The translations under genes and the position numbers were made by a program. The notes under the pieces were generated by a model that was not told where the DNA came from, made no database searches, and was given only the letters and a program-made list of their open reading frames with translations. DNA of 64,000 nt from Rhodeus uyekii (taxonomy: Eukaryota > Chordata > Actinopteri > Cypriniformes > Acheilognathidae), in the NCBI GenBank assembly GCA_037043235.1, contig JAWRVZ010000041.1:3132001-3196000 (forward strand), read 5' to 3'. Position 1 is the first letter of the stretch; every line of letters begins with the position of its first letter. This document shows positions 49,726 through 58,885 of this stretch, one piece after another.

Positions 49726-51805
49726 CGCCAGAGGCAAGCCGCACCAAGGCGGTCAGCTCCGTGTCCGGTTCCCGAGGGAGCCCGTCTCGGAGGCACTGCC
49801 CCCTCTAAGGAGGGTCCTAGAGCATTCCACCAGTACGGTGTCCGGAAACCCCGGCCCTGTGGTGTCTCTGCTCGTATCAGAGATCAGTCTCGAGAGACTG
49901 ATTCCCTTAGTAGAGTTCCAGGCCGCATGGTTGCGTCTGCCGGGCATCTCTCAATGGGTCCTGCGCACAGTAACCTCCGGGTACAAAATTCAATTCGGGG
50001 CTTCACCACCCCGTTTTATGGGGATCCTATCGTCCGCGGTAGGGCCCCAGCAGGCTCTGATTATGGAACAGGAAGTAGACTCTCTGCTGGAGAAAGGGGC
50101 CATCGAGTATGTGCCCCTTACAGACAGACAGTCCGGTTTCTTCAGCCGATACTTCATAGTTCCGAAGAAGGATGGAGGGTTGCGGCCCATTCTGGATTTG
50201 CGTCTTCTAAATCGCACTATCTTGCGTCTAAAATTCAAAATGTTGACGCTCAGGCAGATTGTGACGCATATCAGGTCCGAGGACTGGTTCGTCACAATCG
50301 ACCTAAAAGACGCATACTTCCACATCTCCATCCTTCCTCAGCATCGGAAGTTCCTACGGTTCGCCTTCGGGGGGAAGGCGTACCAGTATCGTGTACTTCC
50401 GTTCGGCCTATCGCTCTCACCCCGCACGTTCACGAAGGTCGTGGACGCTGCACTGGCTCCATTGCGGTTACAAGGCATCCGTGTCCTCAATTATATAGAC
50501 GATTGGCTAGTAATAGCCCAATCGTCTCAGTTAGCAGCACGTCATCGAGATGTCGTGCTTGCTCACATGCAGGAGCTGGGGTTAAGGTTGAACACCAAGA
50601 AGAGTGTGCTTTCTCCTGCTCAGAGAACCACCTTCTTGGGAGTCATTTGGGACTCGGAAACAATGTCTGCTCGGCTATCCCCCGGGCGCATTCATTCCAT
50701 TCGATCAACTGTCGAGGGCATAAAATTAGGCCAGCTACTCACTGTCAAACACTTTCAGAGAGTGTTAGGGCTCATGGCAGCAGCGTCCAGCGTTATACCG
50801 CTCGGCCTGCTACACATGAGACCCCTGCAGTGGTGGCTCAGGACCAAAGGGTTTTCCCCGAGGGGCAACCCGCTTCGCACAATCAAGGTCACGAGGCGAT
50901 GCCTACGCACCTTGACCCTGTGGAAGAACATCTGGTTCCTGTCACAAGGCCCCGTGTTGGGAGCTCCGTCTCGACGAGTGACTCTGTCAACGGATGCCTC
51001 CCTCACAGGTTGGGGGGCGGTTCTGAGGGACCGCTCCTCACAAGGGCTTTGGAGCTTGCGGCACCAGTCCTGGCACATAAACCTGCTGGAGTTACTGGCG
51101 GTCCGCAGAGCGCTACTTGCTTTCCTCCCGGACCTAATTGGGCATCATGTCACTGTTTTCACAGACAGCATGACAGTGGTGGCTTACATCAATCACCAGG
51201 GAGGTCTTCGTTCTCGTCCAATGTACAAATTGGTGAGACAAGTTCTTCTCTGGGCCCAGGGCAAGCTGCTCTCACTCAGGGCAGCTCACATCCCTGGAGT
51301 CCAGAACATAGGAGCAGACTTCCTGTCGAGGCAGGGGCCGAGGCCCGGGGAATGGCGGCTCCACCCCGAGGTGGTGGAGCAGATTTGGAAGAGATTCGGG
51401 AAGGCACAGGTAGACCTGTTTGCCTCGGTCGAGAATACTCATTGCCCTCTATGGTTCTCCTTAACGTACCCAGCGCCGCTGGGGCAGGATGCCATGATGC
51501 AGGTGTGGCCGAGGCTACACCTGTACGCCTTTCCCCCGATTGTTCTGCTCCCGGGAGTTCTGGCCAAAGTTCGTCGGGACAGGGTCCGTCTCACGCTGGT
51601 GGCCCCCTTTTGGCCCAGCAGGATCTGGTTCTCGGACCTGGTATCCCTCCTAGACGGAGTCCCCTGGGAGATTCCGGTCAGGGGGGATCTTCTGTCCCAG
51701 GCGGAGGGTTGTGTTATTCACCCCCGTCCAGAACTTCTGAAGCTGAAGGTCTGGCCCCTGAGGGGGTCCAGTTCTTCGAATCTGGTCTCACAGCCGAGGT
51801 TGTAG
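49694..51805 (+). CDS. DIRS reverse transcriptase/RNase H/methyltransferase-like protein, 703 aa
   Basis: The reverse transcriptase domain spans about residues 100-380, with fingers motif VPKKDGGLRPILDLR, palm motif TIDLKDAYFHI and the catalytic YIDD at 267-270. RNase H follows, with acidic residues D434 (STDAS), E466 (NLLELLA) and D491 (FTDSM) and a later GADFLSR. From about 555 to 660 lies the DIRS-specific degenerate adenine-methyltransferase-like domain (VDLFAS, then the segments LYAFPPIVLLP and VAPFWPSRIWFSDL). It copies the element RNA into DNA. The first ATG lies upstream of the Gag stop in a +1 frame, so translation could use reinitiation or frameshifting. No inactivating change is seen. 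Confidence 0.92.
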   Translation: MPRRLPLSVPDARGKPHQGGQLRVRFPREPVSEALPPLRRVLEHSTSTVSGNPGPVVSLLVSEISLERLIPLVEFQAAWLRLPGISQWVLRTVTSGYKIQFGASPPRFMGILSSAVGPQQALIMEQEVDSLLEKGAIEYVPLTDRQSGFFSRYFIVPKKDGGLRPILDLRLLNRTILRLKFKMLTLRQIVTHIRSEDWFVTIDLKDAYFHISILPQHRKFLRFAFGGKAYQYRVLPFGLSLSPRTFTKVVDAALAPLRLQGIRVLNYIDDWLVIAQSSQLAARHRDVVLAHMQELGLRLNTKKSVLSPAQRTTFLGVIWDSETMSARLSPGRIHSIRSTVEGIKLGQLLTVKHFQRVLGLMAAASSVIPLGLLHMRPLQWWLRTKGFSPRGNPLRTIKVTRRCLRTLTLWKNIWFLSQGPVLGAPSRRVTLSTDASLTGWGAVLRDRSSQGLWSLRHQSWHINLLELLAVRRALLAFLPDLIGHHVTVFTDSMTVVAYINHQGGLRSRPMYKLVRQVLLWAQGKLLSLRAAHIPGVQNIGADFLSRQGPRPGEWRLHPEVVEQIWKRFGKAQVDLFASVENTHCPLWFSLTYPAPLGQDAMMQVWPRLHLYAFPPIVLLPGVLAKVRRDRVRLTLVAPFWPSRIWFSDLVSLLDGVPWEIPVRGDLLSQAEGCVIHPRPELLKLKVWPLRGSSSSNLVSQPRL

Positions 51806-52779
51806 AGACCATCCTTCAGTCCAGAGCTCCCTCCACGAGGAAACTCTACGCTCTAAAGTGGAAACTCTTCTCTGCTTGGTGTAGCGTAAGGCAGTTAAAC
51901 CCAGTAACCTGTCCCGTTGGCAAAGTGCTGGAGTTCCTGCAGGAGAAGTTTGCGACAGGGTTGTCCCCTTCTACCTTGAAGGTTTATGTGGCTGCCATAG
52001 CGGCTTGCCACATACCTTTGGGAGGGGTGTCCTTGGGCAGGGACCCCCTAGTCTCTCGTTTCCTTCGTGGCACTCTAAGGCTGAGACCTGTGGCACAGAC
52101 CAGGGTTCCTGCCTGGGACTTGTCTTTGGTACTCCAAGGCCTGTCCCAGGCACCCTTTGAACCATTAGAGGAGCTTCCTATTAAACTCCTCTCCCTAAAG
52201 ACCCTTCTTTTGCTGGCTATCACCTCGCTTAAGAGGGTCGGGGATCTTCAAGCTCTCTCGGTGGTTCCTTCTTGCCTCGAGTTTGCGCCCGGGATGACGA
52301 AGGTTTTTCTTCACCCGAGGCCAGGCTATGTCCCTAAGGTTCTCACGAACGTGGCTCGGTCTATCATGCTACAGGCCTTCTGTCCTCCCCCCTTTGACGA
52401 TCATGAGCAGGAGCGAAAGAACAAGGTCTGTCCAGTACGAGTACTGGACGCTTACGTCCTCAGGACTGCTACCTGGCGTAAGTCAAACCAACTGTTCGTT
52501 TGTTTTGGGGCCCCTGAGGGGGCTCCAGCTTCCAAACAAACCCTAAGCCGATGGATAGTCGAGGCTATCTGTCTGGCTTATGAGTCGGCCGGACATGCTT
52601 CTCCCCTGAGGGTCCGGGCCCACTCCACTAGGAGCGTGGCGACCTCCAAGGCGTTTCTCTCAGGAGTTTCCCTTGCTGATGTTTGTGCTGCGGCTGGCTG
52701 GTCCTCACCGCACACCTTTATGAGATTCTATCAGTTAGATCTCGATTCCGCTCCGGGAACGAGGGTGCTCTCTCAGTGA
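49927..52779 (+). CDS. DIRS tyrosine recombinase ORF (YR), recombinase in C-terminal third
   Basis: The recombinase domain occupies about residues 620-950 (51.8-52.78 kb). The catalytic set is visible: Arg770 (TSLKRVGDL), His899 and Arg902 (AHSTRS), Trp925/His929 (GWSSPH) and the nucleophile Tyr935 (MRFYQLD). The N-terminal part looks like a phage-integrase SAM-like arm ('APSTRKLYALKWKLFSAW'). The protein joins the circular DNA copy into the genome in place of an integrase. Residues 1-625 overlap the RT ORF in another frame, are Pro/Ser/Gly/Arg-rich, and may not be translated; the true start is unclear. The frame is the same as Gag, separated from it by a single TGA. Confidence 0.9.
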   Translation: MVASAGHLSMGPAHSNLRVQNSIRGFTTPFYGDPIVRGRAPAGSDYGTGSRLSAGERGHRVCAPYRQTVRFLQPILHSSEEGWRVAAHSGFASSKSHYLASKIQNVDAQADCDAYQVRGLVRHNRPKRRILPHLHPSSASEVPTVRLRGEGVPVSCTSVRPIALTPHVHEGRGRCTGSIAVTRHPCPQLYRRLASNSPIVSVSSTSSRCRACSHAGAGVKVEHQEECAFSCSENHLLGSHLGLGNNVCSAIPRAHSFHSINCRGHKIRPATHCQTLSESVRAHGSSVQRYTARPATHETPAVVAQDQRVFPEGQPASHNQGHEAMPTHLDPVEEHLVPVTRPRVGSSVSTSDSVNGCLPHRLGGGSEGPLLTRALELAAPVLAHKPAGVTGGPQSATCFPPGPNWASCHCFHRQHDSGGLHQSPGRSSFSSNVQIGETSSSLGPGQAALTQGSSHPWSPEHRSRLPVEAGAEARGMAAPPRGGGADLEEIREGTGRPVCLGREYSLPSMVLLNVPSAAGAGCHDAGVAEATPVRLSPDCSAPGSSGQSSSGQGPSHAGGPLLAQQDLVLGPGIPPRRSPLGDSGQGGSSVPGGGLCYSPPSRTSEAEGLAPEGVQFFESGLTAEVVETILQSRAPSTRKLYALKWKLFSAWCSVRQLNPVTCPVGKVLEFLQEKFATGLSPSTLKVYVAAIAACHIPLGGVSLGRDPLVSRFLRGTLRLRPVAQTRVPAWDLSLVLQGLSQAPFEPLEELPIKLLSLKTLLLLAITSLKRVGDLQALSVVPSCLEFAPGMTKVFLHPRPGYVPKVLTNVARSIMLQAFCPPPFDDHEQERKNKVCPVRVLDAYVLRTATWRKSNQLFVCFGAPEGAPASKQTLSRWIVEAICLAYESAGHASPLRVRAHSTRSVATSKAFLSGVSLADVCAAAGWSSPHTFMRFYQLDLDSAPGTRVLSQ

Positions 52780-52829
52780 GCTGAGACACATCCGTAGGCC
52801 GGCGTCGCTGAGGTGACGTTGGTATAACG

Positions 52830-52931
52830 TTCCCCTAGCGTTTTCTGACGCAGCTCGAAGTTCCCATGAAAGGGAACGTCTCGGGTTACGTATGTAACCC
52901 TGGTTCCCTGAAGGGGAACGAGACGCTGCGT
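52830..52931. other. DIRS internal complementary region
   Basis: Bases 52830-52877 are the exact complement of the left outer end (48006-48053). Bases 52878-52931 are the complement of the right outer end. They abut with no spacer, so the region equals the junction of a circularised element. It serves, in the accepted DIRS model, as template for completing the ends during replication. It lies between the recombinase stop (52779) and the right repeat. Confidence 0.9.
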
Positions 52932-52979
52932 CTTCGCCTCAGCTCCTTGCGCCTCCGGGCCCGCTTCAGACACTCTTTT

Positions 52980-53129
52980 GCTGTCACTTCCGGGTTCCGG
53001 CGCGCTTTTATGCTCTGTTCATGACGTCACTTCCCGCGACTTGCATTCACACGCGTAAATTTCCCATTGGTTGTACACATCTTCACGTGACTGACGTCAA
53101 GGGTTTCCCCTAGCGTTTTCTGACGCAGC
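52980..53129 (-). promoter_or_regulatory. right inverted terminal repeat (copy of promoter-like module)
   Basis: It is a perfect complement of 48029-48178. The CCAAT, CRE and TATA-like motifs therefore point inward on the minus strand and could drive antisense transcription of the element. Confidence 0.6.
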
Positions 53130-53176
53130 GTCTCGTTCCCCTTCAGGGAACCAGGGTTACATACGTAACCCGAGAC

Positions 53177-54249
53177 GTTTTGTAATATCAGAATTAAGCA
53201 AGTGTGTGAGTCACTGTCTTGTTTTAAGTTTTGTGATTGAAAAGGCAGGTATTTAAAATATTTATTATACAAGTTATTTGATAGAAAAATGTAATTGTCG
53301 AATTATGCAGCCTAACTGAGATCTTCATTTGAATTCTGTGCTGCATAAAGAAAGCAAAGCTTACATCTAAGCTCTAAAAGAAATTGTCTAAAAACATTTA
53401 AAACCTTTGGAACAAAGAAGTCATTTAGATTTTGCAGCCTCTACGCATTACTTTTCATGAGCAACTCTAATGAAAACTTTAAACCGTTCTCAATTGATGA
53501 TCTCTGTTCACAGCTGGACGCTTCAGTTCACCTATCTTTTTAAAAAGTAAGCTATGTGCAGGAAGGGTACAATTGCTGACAGACTCGACTTCAACTTTTC
53601 ATTCCTTTACAACACCTTTCATGCTGGTACAAAGGGGATTTTGATTGAGAGACACTTTGCATCCCCTCTTTCTTTCAAGATGTCACTTTGAAATCATACA
53701 GGAGTATCTGAGGCACAGGGCAGAATGGCTTCACGTCCTTATTGTGGCGGATGGCACTGCTTTTTTCCAGCAAGGTGAATGTGACATATTTAACACTTTC
53801 AAGCATGCCGATAAGAGGAAAGAGCATTTCTCTGAGAAGATTGCGTCACAACAATTCTTAATCTTGCCCTCACACCTTATGCTGGTTTGAAAGAATTGAA
53901 CAGACTGTTGGGGAGAGAAAATAGAGTATTAAGACTGAAATGAGACTCCTCTAACCCACTCACGGCGCCAATGCATTTCCCCACAAGGTCAAACGGGCAG
54001 GATCATTTTGCTTTAGGCTTGGATCTCTAACATTTCTGTCACTGTTAGGAATGTTCAAATAGTTATCCATATTCATCATTGTTTTATGGTGTTAACCAAC
54101 TTTCAGTTACCAAATTAGACATGTTTCCTCTGACATTTATTCCATTGTTCCGTTGTGACTAAAAAATCCCTGAAGGAGCAGTAGAGCAACAGCACATCAT
54201 TTTAGTGTTGCCATTGTTGTCAAATGCATTTTCAACCAGAAGAAGAATG
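53177..54249. other. intergenic or intronic DNA right of the DIRS element
   Basis: No gene recognised. The composition returns sharply to AT-rich. The frame at 53645-53890 has no domain. Confidence 0.4.
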
Positions 54250-54969
54250 CAGTAATCCTTGGCCACTTTGCGGTGCAAGTTTCGCAGCCTCGGTGCATCG
54301 TGGATTTTTCAAAAATATTCATCTGAATTTTTTATTTTTTTTAAATACCGCCATATCGCCAGTTGTATTGCGGAAAGCAGCGTTGCTTCATCGTGATGCG
54401 AGAGAAACGGTTTCCCAGGATGCCAGACAAAGAGAGAAACTCTCTCAGAGGCTTTGTACACACCCACGAGCGCTCAGACAAGACACGTGATTGGTTCCCG
54501 GCGCGAGATCGACCAATGAGAGCACGAGTGGAGTGGGAGCCTCTTTGCCTCTCTCAGAAGCAAATGTTGACGATCCAGCGCTGATATCTGACGATGAGGC
54601 GCTTCCCGAACTGATTTAAAGGCCTCACTATACCAGTGCAGTAACACCATCATCATTCATCGAACCGCACAGGTCTGTCATCGTCGTCATTACTGGACTC
54701 AAGTCTCAAGATACTACTGTCATTGATGAGTGTAGAGCGCCATAATACGTGTCGTATGAGAGAGAGAGAGTAAATGTATAATATTAAGGTTTTATAATTA
54801 AATAGATTTAATTAAAATATATTTAAAGTATAAATATACATATTTTAAACATTCTGGTACCTTCACACAGATATATGAAATTCCTAGGGGGGCCAATCCT
54901 ACTTCGTGGATTTTCACCTATCGCGGGGAGTTCCGGTCCACATTAACTGCGATAAACGAGGGATCACTG
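54250..54969. mobile_element. pogo/Tigger-like non-autonomous transposon 2
   Basis: The left end 'cagtaatccttggccacttt' with 'tttcgcagcctcggtgcatc' and the complement of the right end, cagtgatccctcgtttatcg, are Tigger-type termini. TA flanks the right end; the left flank is TG, probably a mutated TA. The interior contains no intact transposase; a short GA tract and AT-rich DNA lie in the right half. Confidence 0.75.
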
Positions 54970-55029
54970 TATTGCATTTATAGAGTATATCGATTTATAG
55001 AATGTATATTGTTAATTTACAATTTTGCT

Positions 55030-55280
55030 ATTGTTTACTCACCCTCACTACTCACACTCAAAACCTTTATGACTTCTGTAGAACAAAAGGAGAGTTATTT
55101 TAAATGTGGGCCCCAGTTTTGGATCCCATTGACTCTTATTAAATAAACAAAAATAGTCTTCAAAATACCTTTTGTGTTCTGCTGAAAAGAAAAAAAAGTT
55201 TTTGTAGGTTTGGAACAATATAAGAGAGCGGAATTGATAAATTAGTTTTTTGGGTGAAATATACTTTACTTTAATGTTCT
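55030..55280. repeat. fish hairpin-type MITE, copy 5
   Basis: The left arm 'tttactcaccctcactactc' with 'tgacttctgtagaacaaaag' is answered by the right arm 'ttttgtgttctgctgaaaag', 'gtaggtttggaacaatata' and 'tttgggtgaaatatac'. The loop centre 'tcccattgactcttatta' is the usual family centre. Confidence 0.7.
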
Positions 55281-57299
55281 TCTTTAACTATCTCAGTTTC
55301 CTGCTTACCATATATGGGTACTCTTTGAACGTGCAAAATGATTGATATGCAAAAAGCTCCTCAAAGTCTTCTAAATTGGCTCAACAAAGAATCTGACCAT
55401 GGCTGACAGTCACATTTTTTGAAACCACCTTTAATAATGTTCCAATCCGCCAATCATTCTTTGCTACTTCAATTAAAGTTGCTGTATTCAAACTACTTAC
55501 CTTTCAAGGTTACCTTATGTTAAACAGTTTTAAAACCGATTCATTTATAAATAGATGTTCTTTGAACTTGAAATGAATGCAGTTCTGTTCTTATTGGCAG
55601 ACTCTGTAAAAAAAAAAAAGGGAGAAAAAAAACTGAAAAGAGAATTAATTTAATAAAGAAAATGGCGCTTAAGATGAACTTGAAGATATGATGCAAAGAT
55701 CCTGAAGAGACTGCTAAAGAAGGCTGATTAGATCACCTAGTGGTTTCTCAGACTGAGAAAGGATAGGATAAAACAATGTCTTGGACTAATTACCTTATGC
55801 AGAGTGCTTAACAGACCCCAGCATGGCATCCTGTGGGGGTTTTTAAAAAACATTTTTTGTGCTATTCAAGCTCTGATAAAGGACTGTCCTCTGTGTGAGC
55901 ACCTTGAAAGCAAATGTCTTTTTTTAATTACTCTCAATTCTGTCTTTACAAGGAAAGACCTTGTAGATAGTGACTTCTTTTAGAATGCAGCATAAATTAC
56001 ACTACAATATTTCTGCGGTTCGGCTTTATTTGAAACCTCATACCAGAGATATTTGTATTCACATTGTATGCGAATGTTTAAGACGTAAGACTCGCATGTC
56101 GCATATCGCATATTTTGTGTTAGAAAATCAGTGCTGTTGGTCAAGTGGCATTGAAAAGGGTTTGCGCATCATGTTAAATGTCATTAATATTGTTTATTAA
56201 CACAACAAATTATGCAAACATCATTCAAATGTGTGTTGTAATATATTATAAAATGTAATTTATTCTAGTCATGGCGCAATACATTATTCTGGATTCTTTG
56301 ATGAATAGAAAGTTTACAATAGCATTTATTTGAAATGGAAATCTTTTTTACCATTATAGAAATGTTTTTTCAATTAAAAACAAACACCTTATTGACCCCA
56401 AATATTTCAACATGGGTGTGTGTTAATAAAAGAAATGTTGCTTGGTTTGATATTTTCTTATATAATGCTTTTTTAATGGCTTAAATGTATTTTTATGTAC
56501 GCCTAGCTGTACCAATTTTACCACTCTGTACAATATCATAAAACTGCCTGGATGCAGATTTTCTTCTGAGTGCAATTATGACTGCTTTATGAGTGTTTGT
56601 ATTTTCATTGGTGGTACAGTATAAGTCTCGTTCATTGTTATGCAATAACAAAGCATATCTCCCGACTGGCACAATATGAAAATAGGTCAGTGAATGTCTC
56701 ACTGAAGTTCTGAAATTACTTAGCAATCATTCTCTGAGAAACCGAAAGACAGGGATGTGTGCAGCAATATCATAGACATATTTGCTCTCTTCGCATTTAT
56801 ATCAAACATGTAAGCAGGTGACAGATCTGAAATTGAACATTGATTGTTTTTTCTATACTGTGTGCATTCAGCATTTTAATTGTAATTCATCATCCGTCTC
56901 GATACATCCCTCAGCTCTGCCTGTTCTTAGGGCATGTTCTTTTGAAATTTTTGAACGTTTGTATGAAGTAATAAATACGCCCAGGGTTATTATTGTACGC
57001 TAAAAAATATTGATTTAAAATCAAAGTGAACTCAGCTAAACTCTAAACAACTAAAGGCTGTGATTGAAAAAAAAAAAGTTAAAATAATTTTTTTAAGTCA
57101 TCAAGCTCTCTTTTCAAAGTGTTGTTATAGTGGTTTTAGGAGAACACATCTCACCTTCAAATGGCTAAATGTTTTATGATGCAAGGATTCCCAGTAATGT
57201 TTTAAAGTTTATGTAGCAAGTTGGAATTAAGTAAGTGACACACCATGTTGATGACCAGTTTTTGAGCATTGACCAACAGTTTTTTCGAGTGTTCCATGC
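55281..57299. other. intergenic or intronic DNA, no gene seen
   Basis: AT-rich with an A run near 55606-55616. Frames at 55970-56200, 56493-56726 and 56782-57003 show no domain. Confidence 0.4.
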
Positions 57300-57693
57300 T
57301 GTTGTTGCTTTTGTGGCCGATTCAATATTGGCTTGAGTATGCACAAGGAACATGAAGATATAATTATTAAACAAACTCGAACAAAACACTTTAAATATAC
57401 AAAAAATAAAGAACATAAACATATAGAAAACTATAAACAAAACGGCACTTCTATTCTAAACCCAGAGCATGAGACATAGAATGCAGACACAAACACCACC
57501 ACAATACTACAACAACACAACACAAAGACTGAAGGTAAACACGAGGTATACATACAAAAGTAGGTAATGAGGGAATTCGATGCAGGTGACAAGACTAATG
57601 AGGTGACTGATTGACAAGACAGGTGAGTGGAAATACACAGAGAAGATCACAGGAGGAAACAGGAAGTAGACGAAAGACATGACTGACATGTAA
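57300..57693 (-). repeat. LTR-like dispersed repeat, copy 5 (minus)
   Basis: The minus strand carries 'cacttcctg'-like motifs near its start and the same ordered themes as copies 2-4 (plus strand: 'aaacggcacttctattctaa', 'gacaagacaggtgagtg', 'acaggaagtaga'). The right end 'gactgacatgtaac' matches the TGACA terminus. The left boundary is uncertain. The Tigger-like element 3 begins only 7 bases further on. Confidence 0.45.
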
Positions 57694-57699
57694 CAAATA

Positions 57700-58380
57700 C
57701 AGTAGAACCCCGACTTACGAAACGCTCTACGGACGAAAAATTCAACGTACGATAAAAGATTTCGGCCGAGTTTCGTTTTTTTCGCCCGAGTAACGACAAA
57801 ATAATTGAGATGCGAAAAACTAAATCTCGGCCGAGGCAACGATTTCAGAGTTTTGTTTTGAAATTCGCGCGCCACTGACCCGGAAACTCGTACCAATCGT
57901 CCCGCTCTACCATTGGCTGTCTCCCGGCCAGTGTTGCCAGATTGGACTGAAGATTTCCAGCCCAACTGCAGCTTAAAACCCGCCGGGAACCCGCCCAATC
58001 TGGCAACACTGCTCCCGGCTCTGACGTTAACTTTCGCTGCAGCATCCTGCTCTCTTATTGGTCAGCATCGCTCCCACCAGCCTCTGTGTAGCGGCGGTTC
58101 CTCTCCAATTTCATTTCAAGATGAAATTGAAAGTGAAATAGAAGAAGAGGATGCTCTCCATGGAGACGAAAAGGGAGACAATTGAGAAATATGAAGCTGG
58201 GATGTGCTTGTCATACCATACTGAACAAGCATAGCTTTATTATAAAATTAAATGTGGTATTTTCGTAGGGCTTGGAACGGATTAGGCAATTTACATGTAA
58301 AAGCCTTACCGACTTACGAAAAGATCGACTTACGAAGCCAACCTCGGAACGGATTAATTTCGTAAGTCAGGGTTCTACTG
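57700..58380. mobile_element. pogo/Tigger-like non-autonomous transposon 3
   Basis: Left end cagtagaaccccgacttacg and the complement of the right end, cagtagaaccctgacttacg, form near-perfect inverted repeats (19 of the first 20 bases agree), each flanked by TA. The 681-bp element keeps a short piece of the transposase N-terminus (58160-58234). It is a deletion derivative of an autonomous Tigger-like element. Confidence 0.88.
58160..58234 (+). pseudogene. remnant of Tigger-like transposase DNA-binding N-terminus
   Basis: The frame METKRETIEKYEAGMCLS resembles the start of the CENP-B/pogo-type helix-turn-helix ('KRE-IEKYE-GM'), then runs to a stop after 24 codons where the rest of the gene is deleted. 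It identifies the parent family; no function is expected. Confidence 0.65.
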
Positions 58381-58410
58381 TATGTAGAATCGATGTCGGG
58401 TCATTGGAGG

Positions 58411-58470
58411 GAACGTCTCGGGTTATGTATATAACTTTAGTTCCCTAAGGGGGAACGAGAGGGTATGCCT
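58411..58470. repeat. fragment related to the DIRS element end
   Basis: 'gaacgtctcgggttatgtat' and 'agttccctaagggggaacga' match the right-end/complementary-region sequence of the 48-53 kb element (52875-52921) with several differences. No DIRS coding sequence is nearby. It is a diverged end or a footprint of a related subfamily. Confidence 0.6.
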
Positions 58471-58620
58471 TGGCATGTAGTCTCGTGAAGCACTGTGAAA
58501 ACGATCGCGGAATGACCTTGATAGTGCCGACCTGGGGTTACTCCTCGGAGTAACTAACTGCCTCCCCTAATGATACTGGCTTTACCGAAGTTGTCATACG
58601 TCGATTAACCGGTGGGAAAA

Positions 58621-58878
58621 TGTACTCATTGTCACATTGTCCCTTCTGAACACAAAAGAAGATATATTTGAAGAATGTTCGTAAACAAACGGTTGATGGG
58701 CCCCATTGACTTCCATTGTATTCTATGAAAGTCAATGGGGCCCATCAACTCTTTGGGTACCAACATTCATTAATGTGTTCAGAAGGGATGTGACAATGAG
58801 AAATTCATACAGTTTTGGAACAACTTGAGGGTGAGTAAACGATGAAAGACTTTTCTTTTTTAGGTGAACTACACCTTT
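58621..58878. repeat. fish hairpin-type MITE, copy 6
   Basis: Perfect 19-base arms (58692-58710 and 58731-58749) read gttgatgggccccattgac and its complement. Outer arms include 'gtcccttctgaacaca' and 'tgtgttcagaagggatgtg'. The right end has 'ggaacaacttgagggtgag' and 'taggtgaactacacc'. The left outermost arm is truncated. Confidence 0.85.
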
Positions 58879-58885
58879 AATAAAT

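Larger units (their letters stand above)
48006..53176 (+). mobile_element. complete DIRS-type tyrosine-recombinase retrotransposon
   Basis: The order is left end, Gag-like ORF, RT/RNase H/methyltransferase-like ORF, tyrosine recombinase ORF, internal complementary region and right end. Inverted terminal repeats of 150 bp (48029-48178 and 52980-53129) are identical. The outermost ends differ from each other, and both are copied in complement at 52830-52931, which is the hallmark of DIRS elements. The element begins with GTT, and GTT also follows its right end (53177-53179), so the insertion has the usual short shared site and no target duplication. All three ORFs are open, so this copy is young. 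It has much higher GC and CpG content than its surroundings. Confidence 0.95.

Noticed and set aside
48516..51078. Antisense and alternative-frame ORFs inside the DIRS element (48516-48797, 48739-49068, 48797-49387, 49990-50331, 50755-51078)
   Set aside because: They are shadows of the high-GC coding sequence and have no domain; the annotated frames carry all the conserved motifs.
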